NCBI GenBank assembly: GCA_965659675.1
Contig: CBFHWY010000065.1
Location: forward strand, 1 to 15,712
Direction of reading: 5' to 3'
DNA from: CBFHWY01 sp965659675
Lineage (GTDB): Bacteria > Bacteroidota > Bacteroidia > Flavobacteriales_G > Salibacteraceae
DNA: 15,712 nucleotides
In this document: piece by piece, positions 7,506 through 14,429 of the stretch
Layout of the letters: every line of letters starts with the position of its first letter
Numbering within the stretch: position 1 is the stretch's first letter
Program-made: the position numbers and the translations under genes
The notes under the pieces: model-generated
Databases searched by the model: none
Seen by the model: only the letters and a program-made list of their open reading frames with translations
What the model was told of the DNA's origin: nothing

Positions 7506-8174
7506 ATGAAAAATATTCTATCAACTCTTATTTTAATGTCGCTTAGCCTTGGACTATTCGCTCAAACAGATGTGCGTAACACTACTCCAAAAGACCCAAA
7601 GGCAAAAGCGATCCTCGACAAGCTCACAAAGAAGACCAAAGGATATAGCACCATAAGTGCCGACTTTGAGTACAACTTAAAAAATGAAGCCGCGGGTATT
7701 GATGAGACTCAAAAGGGTAAGATCGTTACCAAAGGAGAAAAGTACAAGCTAGAATTGGCCGGGCAACAAGTGATCAGCGATGGTGAAACAGTATGGACCT
7801 ACATTGCAGATGTAGAGGAGGTGCAACTCACCAGTGCAGACGAAGACATCGAGGAAGGTGGTTTAAGCCCAACCAAGATCTTCACTTTGTACGAAGAAGG
7901 TTTTAAATACGTGTATGACAAGCTTGAAACCAGGGAGGGAAGAAATGTACACAGTATCTTTCTTTATCCAATGAAACCTGGCGACAAACCCTTTCATACG
8001 GTGATCCTTTATGTTGACAAAGAGAAAGTTCAGGTTCATTCCATGATCGTCAAAGGAAAGGATGGGAACGTCTATACTTATAAGTTGAGCAACTTCACAC
8101 CAAATAAGTCTATCCCCGACGCTGCTTTCAAGTTTGAGACTCCTGAAGGGGTTGAAGAAGTAGATCTTCGTTAA
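7506..8174 (+). CDS. LolA-like outer membrane lipoprotein carrier
   Basis: LolA is the periplasmic chaperone that shuttles lipoproteins from LolCDE in the inner membrane to the outer membrane. The 222-residue product has a clean signal peptide (MKNILSTLILMSLSLGLFA, cleavage before QT). The mature part has the LolA/LppX half-barrel pattern: a helix with KAKAILDKLTKKTKGY, the strand SADFEYNL, KGKIVTKGEKYKLEL, the turn SDGETVWTYIADVEEVQL, and a late strand VHSMIVKGKDGNVYTYKLSNF before a closing PDAAFKFETPEGVEEVDLR. The stretch of periplasmic turns and strands is typical of flavobacterial members. It begins nine bases after the ftsK stop and lacks its own promoter box, so it is probably read from the ftsK promoter. 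The ftsK-lolA order is common in Flavobacteriia. Family membership is firm; identity as the sole LolA is inferred. Confidence 0.88.
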   Translation: MKNILSTLILMSLSLGLFAQTDVRNTTPKDPKAKAILDKLTKKTKGYSTISADFEYNLKNEAAGIDETQKGKIVTKGEKYKLELAGQQVISDGETVWTYIADVEEVQLTSADEDIEEGGLSPTKIFTLYEEGFKYVYDKLETREGRNVHSIFLYPMKPGDKPFHTVILYVDKEKVQVHSMIVKGKDGNVYTYKLSNFTPNKSIPDAAFKFETPEGVEEVDLR

Positions 8175-8204
8175 AGTCATTCATAACAGCTTCCGCTAAA
8201 ATCA

Positions 8205-8212
8205 TAACTTTG
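8205..8212 (+). promoter_or_regulatory. Bacteroidota -7 promoter box for the first secreted paralogue
   Basis: TAACTTTG matches TAnnTTTG and ends 15 bases before the ATG at 8228. The last three bases (TTG) are in frame with the gene and could be misread as its start. Because they belong to the promoter box, they should not be in the transcript. No -33 TTG was evident. Confidence 0.5.
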
Positions 8213-8227
8213 AGAGGTATCGCCATT

Positions 8228-9835
8228 ATGTACCTCTCTCGCCTCGTAGTTCACACCATTTTCTTAACACTCGTAGTTGGGTCAGTTAAGGCACAACTTA
8301 AGGAGGTTCCCACAAATGAACCTATATATGGGTTGAAGTTATACGGCGATTCACTCTTTGGCTTCGATGGAAATCTTGGAATCCAACTAGTGGACTCAAT
8401 TGGCACAACACCTTTTGCTGCAGACACCAACCTAAATTTACTATCAGGCTTTAATTCGAAATTCTTTTATCAGGCTTCGGATAAAGCGCTTTTCCGATAC
8501 GACCTTAAAAGAAAGAAATGGACAAGCTTTGATTCCATTTATGGCTACAAGCCAATTTTTCATAAAGGAAAAGAGTACTTCATAGGTAGCCGGACTCTTG
8601 ATAGCACAAGCAGAAAATCGTGGCGAATATTTGAATTGAACGACACTAGCTATAGAGAGGGTACAGATACTAGCCTAATGAAATATGATCAGAGCACACA
8701 GGGTCGCAGTGTTGCTAGAAGTACCCTTCGAGTGAGCTTCAGTAGCGGAACATTAATTAGCGATGGGAAAAAGCTCTATACCATCATGTGGCGAAAACCT
8801 GAAACCCCAATATCCTCAGATCGAGGAAGTTTTCACATCCTTGAAATCATTGACCCAGACAGTATTAACCACGTAACTAGCTTTGAATCAATAGAACTAC
8901 AAAATGGCCTCACTCCTTTCATAATGCCAGTAGGCGTTTTAAAAGACAGCATACTTAGTTTCCAGGTTGTGGGGAGAGAGTCAAGCTCATTTATATTTAG
9001 GGTGAATATGTTACACACCTTAAATTTGGTTTCAGGTGAGGTACAAACAGCACATGGCACGCTAGGACAATCAATTTTACATAGTGAGCAGCAGGTTTTA
9101 ATGGCTGGGCACTTATTCACGACGTCAGATCTGTCGAAAGTAGAGTCACTAGCTTCTATCAACCCAAACTTTAATGATGACAGTTTTGTGCGGCCTATGG
9201 GAACAAATCAAAATGGACTTATTTTCATCCCAGAGGATAAATGCCTCGAAATTTGGCAAACCAACTTTGTCTCTGCAGAAAGAATATTTTTTGATTCAAG
9301 GGACTGCATAAACCAAGTCTCGCTTTACGGACAAGGCAATCTCCTAAACGACAGCATTCTAGCTTACCATGTAAATAGAAGCGGAAGAACGGCTATTTAT
9401 ATGTTCAATTTAAAGTCCAAGCTGCATTATCAAATCCCTTTTGAATTATCTCCAGGAAGTGGACCTTCTGCCTTTGACTTCCCTCGGATGGCAATAGGTC
9501 CAAACAATGAGTACCTGTACTATGCTCACTTTCGATTATATAGGATTGATTTACCCAACTGGTCAGAAGGAATTCCATTTGGCCATAGCGATCCTTTTGA
9601 CGGTGGTGAATTTACTCTCTATCCAAACCCATGTACAGATCAGCTGATGATTAAATCAACAATTGTATTTGACCGACTTATTATTTATGATTCAAAAGGT
9701 ACTGCCCTGAAGAAAATGGAACAAAAAGAATTCCTTGGTAAACGGATCGATCTTAGCTTCTTGAATCCAGGGATCTATTATTTCTCTTTTGAGACTCAGA
9801 ACCATGTGTTGCATAGGAAGGTCATAAAAGAATGA
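8228..9835 (+). CDS. Secreted protein with T9SS type A C-terminal sorting domain, paralogue 1
   Basis: This is probably a cell-surface or released protein exported by Sec and then T9SS. From ATG 8228 it has 535 residues. A signal peptide of 22 residues ends at VKA before Q. The C-terminal about 75 residues form a Por-secretion-system sorting domain, starting FTLYPNPCTDQLMIKS and ending PGIYYFSFETQNHVLHRKV, typical of the type A (TIGR04183-like) domain. The middle is repetitive and beta-rich, with phrases such as KGKEYFIGSR, KCLEIWQTNFVSAERIFFDS and DSILAYHVNRSGRTAIYMFN. These recall ELWxTDGT-type beta-propeller repeats in degenerate form. No catalytic motif was found. The ATG is preferred over TTG 8210 because the TTG lies inside a -7 box. 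Base use is AT-richer than in ftsK or parC. Its paralogue follows directly; the function is unknown. Confidence 0.85.
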   Translation: MYLSRLVVHTIFLTLVVGSVKAQLKEVPTNEPIYGLKLYGDSLFGFDGNLGIQLVDSIGTTPFAADTNLNLLSGFNSKFFYQASDKALFRYDLKRKKWTSFDSIYGYKPIFHKGKEYFIGSRTLDSTSRKSWRIFELNDTSYREGTDTSLMKYDQSTQGRSVARSTLRVSFSSGTLISDGKKLYTIMWRKPETPISSDRGSFHILEIIDPDSINHVTSFESIELQNGLTPFIMPVGVLKDSILSFQVVGRESSSFIFRVNMLHTLNLVSGEVQTAHGTLGQSILHSEQQVLMAGHLFTTSDLSKVESLASINPNFNDDSFVRPMGTNQNGLIFIPEDKCLEIWQTNFVSAERIFFDSRDCINQVSLYGQGNLLNDSILAYHVNRSGRTAIYMFNLKSKLHYQIPFELSPGSGPSAFDFPRMAIGPNNEYLYYAHFRLYRIDLPNWSEGIPFGHSDPFDGGEFTLYPNPCTDQLMIKSTIVFDRLIIYDSKGTALKKMEQKEFLGKRIDLSFLNPGIYYFSFETQNHVLHRKVIKE

Positions 9836-9881
9836 TCGTACATTGCATTTCGTAGTATATTGAAGATTAGAACTATATCCT

Positions 9882-9889
9882 TATATTTG
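9882..9889 (+). promoter_or_regulatory. Possible -7 box before the second secreted paralogue
   Basis: TATATTTG fits TAnnTTTG but ends only three bases before the ATG at 9893. If it is used, the transcript would be nearly leaderless. If the upstream TTG at 9860 is the true start, the match lies inside the gene and is chance. The gene could also be read through from the promoter at 8205. Confidence 0.25.
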
Positions 9890-9892
9890 GGT

Positions 9893-11527
9893 ATGTTCAG
9901 ATCAGTTCTCTTATCCCTACTTCTACTTCCACAATTATCAAATTACAAACTCACAGCGCAGGTAACTGCCGTTGTTGACAAAGTTCAGAATCATGTTTTG
10001 TGCGATAGACTTGAGCTTTTTGAAAATTCAGTTTTAGCGTATTCTAGTTTCAAGTGTGCAATGATTGTTAACGACTCGATTGCATTCTTAGATCCCATCT
10101 GTGTCGATCAAGACAGGATCTATGGCGGAAGAGGTATAGACTCATGCTTCTACTATTGCGCGGATTCAGATACAAGCCTAAAGCGTTTTAATCAAAACAC
10201 TTCAAGTTGGACCCGATTCACCGATATTTTTGCTTTTAAACCCGTTGCACACCAAGGTTCAGAATACTTTATTGAGAGAGTCTCGAATACTTTAGGTTCT
10301 TTCTCCTGGAGGCTTTGCCAAATTGTAAATGATACGATTCAAAAAGGATTAACCAATCTAGTTCCAGGATTTGAACCTCGATCCTGGCAGCGACAAATCC
10401 AATCCCGAGATAACTTTAGACGAGGTGGCTTATTCAGTAGCGGGACAAAGCTGTTTATTAGTCTTACAGATACTTCAGGCTCACAGCTCTTTGTAGGAGA
10501 AGTTAGAAATATCAATCAAGTTGACAGTTTATGTCAAATAACACTACCTAATGGCGTTGACTTTCCAGTTTTAGAAACTAAGTTTTCGGTCGGGGACTCT
10601 ATTCTCACTTATCAAATTAAAGACACATATGGAATATCATCCTTGAATCATAACTTCAGAAGGACAGCATCAATCAACCTTAATAGATGTCAATATTCAG
10701 TCGAACAATTCCATGCACATCACGTCCTGCAAGCCTTCGGAGAAAACAACCAATATTACATAAGAGATGGGGAGTACCCTCGTAGAGCGTATTTTGGACA
10801 TAAAAGTATAGATTCGATTGTGAACATGGCATCTTTAGCAGCACCTCTGAGCTCATTTAGGGATTTCTATGTATTCGGAGCTGATGATAGCAATAGGCTT
10901 TATTTCGCACCTGTCAGTCAAAAATTTGAAATCTGGAGAACGACGGGCAGCTTCACCGAGCGGTTTTATTATGACTCACTAAATACAAACAGTCCAAGTC
11001 TAGAATATGGAGCTACCGCATTTAACGACTCTTTATTTGCCCTTCTGGCAAACAGAAGTGGAAAAAAAGAATTATTTGTCTTTAAACAAGGAAATAGTAA
11101 ATATTCCAAAATTGAAATTGATAGCAGTCTAAATATCAAATCATCCTGGCATCAACCTTTGATGCAATTTGACCCAAAAACCCCAAGAATATTCTTTGTC
11201 GCCGGAGGATATTCTGTTCCAGGATCGCTGGGGTATTTATTCTACGCTCCTATTCCAAGTTTTCAAAACACCGCTGGAACTTCAAGCATCAAAAACATTG
11301 ATTTGAGAGTTTTTCCAAATCCTTCTGAAAAGGTGATTAATATTAAATCGTCTATGTACCTTAATCAGGTTTTGATCAGGGATCTATCGGGTAAAGTAAT
11401 TTTAAAGGAACGTGATCTCCGTACGAAATCTAGAAGAATTGATTTGTCTAACTATACCCCAGGTGCTTACATGGTTGAAGTAGTCAGCGGTCAAAGCAAT
11501 TATTTTAGAAAATTGATCGTCAAATAA
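9893..11527 (+). CDS. Secreted protein with T9SS type A C-terminal sorting domain, paralogue 2
   Basis: From ATG 9893 this is 544 residues with a signal peptide ending LTA before Q. The peptide is 22 residues long, exactly the length in paralogue 1, which favours this start over TTG 9860 (11 residues longer). The C-terminal sorting domain starts near 11299 (LRVFPNPSEKVINIKSS) and ends GAYMVEVVSGQSNYFRKLIVK. It shares order and wording with its neighbour: KFEIWRTTGSFTERFYYDS against CLEIWQTNFVSAERIFFDS, and NDSLFALLANRSGKKELFVFK against NDSILAYHVNRSGRTAIYMFN. The pair therefore arose by tandem duplication followed by strong divergence. The middle is beta-rich, compatible with a propeller, and has no recognised enzyme motif. 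It carries several cysteines. Its stop lies one base from the parC stop on the other strand. The role is unknown. Confidence 0.84.
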   Translation: MFRSVLLSLLLLPQLSNYKLTAQVTAVVDKVQNHVLCDRLELFENSVLAYSSFKCAMIVNDSIAFLDPICVDQDRIYGGRGIDSCFYYCADSDTSLKRFNQNTSSWTRFTDIFAFKPVAHQGSEYFIERVSNTLGSFSWRLCQIVNDTIQKGLTNLVPGFEPRSWQRQIQSRDNFRRGGLFSSGTKLFISLTDTSGSQLFVGEVRNINQVDSLCQITLPNGVDFPVLETKFSVGDSILTYQIKDTYGISSLNHNFRRTASINLNRCQYSVEQFHAHHVLQAFGENNQYYIRDGEYPRRAYFGHKSIDSIVNMASLAAPLSSFRDFYVFGADDSNRLYFAPVSQKFEIWRTTGSFTERFYYDSLNTNSPSLEYGATAFNDSLFALLANRSGKKELFVFKQGNSKYSKIEIDSSLNIKSSWHQPLMQFDPKTPRIFFVAGGYSVPGSLGYLFYAPIPSFQNTAGTSSIKNIDLRVFPNPSEKVINIKSSMYLNQVLIRDLSGKVILKERDLRTKSRRIDLSNYTPGAYMVEVVSGQSNYFRKLIVK

Positions 11528-11528
11528 T

Positions 11529-14426
11529 CTAAAGATCCAAAGTGATCTGATTACCTGCTGTGAATCCTTCTTCCTTTGATTCAGTTGTCTCCTTTGGAGA
11601 GGCTTTTGGTTTGGCTTCGGACTTTTTAGGTTCAGTCTTCTTTTCTGACTCTTTGGTTTCAGTTTCCTTTGTCTCCGCCTCTGCTTTGGCTGGTTTTGAC
11701 TCTACTTTCTCGTCTTTTGGCTTCTTTTTAGCCGGAGCTTTCGCTACTTCCTTCTTTTTTGATGGTTCTTCTTCTTTCTCCGTCTTAGCTTCTTTCGTTT
11801 CCTTCTTATCAGGCTGCGTTTCCTTAGCCTGTGGTCCTTTGTCGGGTCCCTGATCATCGGGTCCCTGGCCTGGGTCGTCAGATCCATCGTCAGGACCATC
11901 AATATCAGGCTCTATTAGTTCCAGGCTTTTTACTTTGTAAGGCGTAAGGCGATTACCCATGGCCTTTTGTCCCTTTACCGAGATGAAATCAGCAATGTCG
12001 ACCTCTTCATCTTCCCGGTCGTTGCTTCGTTTATCAAATTGGATAAGACACTTAGGCTCTGGGTGAGCGGTCACAAATTCCATATGCGACTTCTCATGTT
12101 CAGTGATCAGGCTTTGTTTCTTCTCCGTTGGCTCTAAAGTGAAGCGCTTCACATTATACTGTTCCTTATCCCCATCAAAATAAACCATGGAATATACTTT
12201 CTCAGGGTCATAGCGCTCCATGATCAGGTAATCATCATCGAACTTGGTAGCCAGGGCATAGGAGCTCAGCACATATTCCCCGCTCTGCATTATGGTCAGG
12301 ATCTTATCCTCGCCTTTGAATTCCCCAACAAAGTTTCCGCGACCATCTGTATTCAATCGGTGTACGGTATCGTCAAACCAGATCTTACGTGCGCCGAGGG
12401 TAGAAACCCCTTCTTCTTTTAATTCGATCTTATGGACGATATTCTTGGTCAGAATATTTCCCTTCACTCCCCTACCCTTTATGGCAAGTTCTTTAAAGTC
12501 AAAATCAAATTTGAGGTTCTTGAGTTTTGGTTTATGACGCAGAACCACCCGAATCACCTCTGCTTCACCATTTGGATTAGCAGTGAGATAGAGGATCTTC
12601 GACTTCGGCTTTCCGCCTGTGAGATCGTAATCTCTATCGCGCGTCACTGCATTCACCGCAAAGCGCTTGACCATGGCTCTCCCTCCAGCACCATCCTGGT
12701 AAACCAAATTATAGATCGTTCTTTTGTCTCCTTTTTTCCAGATGTCTACATGGATGATATCCTTTCCGAAAAATGCCTTTTCCTGGATCTTGGAAACGGT
12801 CATTTTACCATCCCTTCTGATCACGATGATATTATCGATATCAGAGCAGTCTTTCACAAACTCTCCTTCACCTCGTTTTAGGGCATAGCCCGCAAAACCT
12901 TCTTTGTAGTTCACATAGAGCTTGGCATTTTTGACCGCTACCTTGGAACGTTCGATGGTCTCAAAGGACTTGATCTCTGTTTTTCTTTCCCGTCCATCAC
13001 CATACTTCTTCTTGAGATTCTTAAAGTAGTCGATCGCATATTCAACCAGATTAGCCAGGTAGTGTTTGGTCTGCTCGATCTGTTCCTCAAGCTTGGCAAT
13101 ATGTTCATCCGCTTTGAAGCTATCGAATTTGGAGATCCTTTTGATTCGGATCTCTGTCAATTTAGCCACATCCTCATCGGTCACTTCTCTAAGCAAGTGC
13201 TTTATGTGTGGCTTTAATCCTTTATGAATGAAGGAAATGATCTCTTCCCAGGTTTCCGCCTCCTCAATATCACGATAGATCCGCTTTTCAATAAAGATCT
13301 TCTCCAATGAAGCAAAGTGCCATTGCTCTTCGAGTTCACGTTTTTTGATCTCTAGCTCTAGCTGCAGAAGGTCTTTGGTATGATCCACTGACATGCGAAG
13401 CACCTCATGCACTCCAACAAAACGTGGTTTCTCGTCTTCAATCACCACTGCATTAGGAGAGATGCTCACTTCACAGTTGGTGAAGGCATAAAGTGCATCA
13501 ATGGTTTTATCTGGAGACACATTGGTAGCCAGCTGAATATAAATATCAACTTCTTCAGCAGTATTATCTTCAATTCGTTTGATCTTGATCTTTCCCTTAT
13601 CATTCGCTTTTATGATGGAATCGATGAGAGAGGTGGTAGTTGTTCCAAATGGAATCTCCTTGATCTTCAAACTTTTTTTATCAGGCTTCTCGATCCTTGC
13701 CCTTACCCTTATTCTGCCACCACGCGCACCCTCGTTATAGTTAGACACATCAACCATCCCTGCCGTAGGAAAATCAGGGTAAAGCTTAACCCTTTTACCC
13801 TGCAGGTGCTTGATCGCATTATCGATGATCTCAATAAAATTATGAGGCAACATCTTGCAGGACAAACCAACTGCAATACCTTCCACTCCCTGTGCCAGAA
13901 GCAAAGGAAACTTAACAGGAAGTGTTACGGGTTCTTTGTTTCTTCCATCATAGGAAGCCTGCCATTCTGTAGTTTTCGCATTAAAGGCGATCTCAAGGGC
14001 AAACTTTGAGAGCCTTGCCTCAATATATCGAGCCGCGGCGGCACGATCTCCAGTATAGATATTTCCCCAATTACCTTGAGTATCTATCAACAGGTCTTTT
14101 TGTCCCAGGCCTACCAGAGCATCCGTGATCGAGGCATCACCATGTGGGTGATACTTCATGGTATTTCCAACGATGTTCGCCACTTTGTTGTAGCGACCAT
14201 CATCCATTTCCTTCATCGAATGAAGAATACGGCGCTGAACGGGTTTTAGACCATCGTTCACATGAGGAACTGCCCGTTCCAGTATCACATATGAGGCGTA
14301 GTCGAGAAACCAATTCTCGTACATGCCAGAGACCTTGATCACGTGACCAAGCTCATCCGTTTCATTCATTTCAGCCTCGGATTCAAAATCCTCGTCTCGC
14401 TCGTCTATATTTCCTTCTTCAGCCAA
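11529..14426 (-). CDS. parC: DNA topoisomerase IV subunit A (TTG start, long charged tail)
   Basis: ParC is the DNA-breaking subunit of topoisomerase IV, which with ParE unlinks daughter chromosomes. The 965-residue product has an acidic N-terminal extension (1-35). The winged-helix core follows, with YHPHGDASITD (residues 92-102) and catalytic Tyr134 in AAARYIEARLS. A tower and coiled coil come next, with the exit gate near 320-480. A divergent C-terminal beta-pinwheel domain covers about 500-835. The last 130 residues are disordered: first Asp/Gly/Pro-rich, then alternating Lys and Glu runs, ending QITLDL at 960-965. At the quinolone contact corresponding to E. coli ParC Ser80 it has Ala98, and Asp102 at the Glu84 position. 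The start is TTG at 14426, three bases after the parE stop. I call ParC rather than GyrA because the adjacent partner gene is parE-like and the two are coupled; a second type II A subunit elsewhere would be expected. Confidence 0.93.
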   Translation of the reverse strand: MAEEGNIDERDEDFESEAEMNETDELGHVIKVSGMYENWFLDYASYVILERAVPHVNDGLKPVQRRILHSMKEMDDGRYNKVANIVGNTMKYHPHGDASITDALVGLGQKDLLIDTQGNWGNIYTGDRAAAARYIEARLSKFALEIAFNAKTTEWQASYDGRNKEPVTLPVKFPLLLAQGVEGIAVGLSCKMLPHNFIEIIDNAIKHLQGKRVKLYPDFPTAGMVDVSNYNEGARGGRIRVRARIEKPDKKSLKIKEIPFGTTTTSLIDSIIKANDKGKIKIKRIEDNTAEEVDIYIQLATNVSPDKTIDALYAFTNCEVSISPNAVVIEDEKPRFVGVHEVLRMSVDHTKDLLQLELEIKKRELEEQWHFASLEKIFIEKRIYRDIEEAETWEEIISFIHKGLKPHIKHLLREVTDEDVAKLTEIRIKRISKFDSFKADEHIAKLEEQIEQTKHYLANLVEYAIDYFKNLKKKYGDGRERKTEIKSFETIERSKVAVKNAKLYVNYKEGFAGYALKRGEGEFVKDCSDIDNIIVIRRDGKMTVSKIQEKAFFGKDIIHVDIWKKGDKRTIYNLVYQDGAGGRAMVKRFAVNAVTRDRDYDLTGGKPKSKILYLTANPNGEAEVIRVVLRHKPKLKNLKFDFDFKELAIKGRGVKGNILTKNIVHKIELKEEGVSTLGARKIWFDDTVHRLNTDGRGNFVGEFKGEDKILTIMQSGEYVLSSYALATKFDDDYLIMERYDPEKVYSMVYFDGDKEQYNVKRFTLEPTEKKQSLITEHEKSHMEFVTAHPEPKCLIQFDKRSNDREDEEVDIADFISVKGQKAMGNRLTPYKVKSLELIEPDIDGPDDGSDDPGQGPDDQGPDKGPQAKETQPDKKETKEAKTEKEEEPSKKKEVAKAPAKKKPKDEKVESKPAKAEAETKETETKESEKKTEPKKSEAKPKASPKETTESKEEGFTAGNQITLDL
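11535..11925 (-). other. Low-complexity region encoding the disordered ParC tail
   Basis: About 130 codons at the 3' end of parC encode few residue types. The first part is rich in Asp, Gly and Pro (for example DGPDDGSDDPGQGPDD). The second is dominated by Lys, Glu, Ala, Pro and Thr with imperfect short repeats such as KETET, KESEKK and KKSEAKPK. The region should be intrinsically disordered and close to charge-balanced. It is followed by a short hydrophobic end, AGNQITLDL. Confidence 0.8.
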
Positions 14427-14429
14427 AGT

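Noticed and set aside
1..8174. Frequent GATC sites in the core genes
   Set aside because: They follow from a preference for ATC isoleucine and GAT/GAG codons; there is no clustering that suggests a methylation-dependent signal.
8175..8204. Possible terminator after the LolA gene
   Set aside because: Only a 3-base AGC/GCT stem was found and no T-run follows.
11560..11853. Ser/Phe-rich plus-strand open frame opposite the ParC tail
   Set aside because: It mirrors the Lys/Glu repeats of parC and shows no independent gene features.
13407..14009. 200-codon plus-strand open frame inside parC
   Set aside because: It is long but lies fully antisense to the conserved core of parC, with no recognisable protein character.
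14133..14150. Ala98 in the quinolone-contact region of ParC as a resistance mutation
   Set aside because: A hydrophobic or small residue here is, as far as I know, usual for ParC in this phylum, so acquired resistance cannot be claimed.
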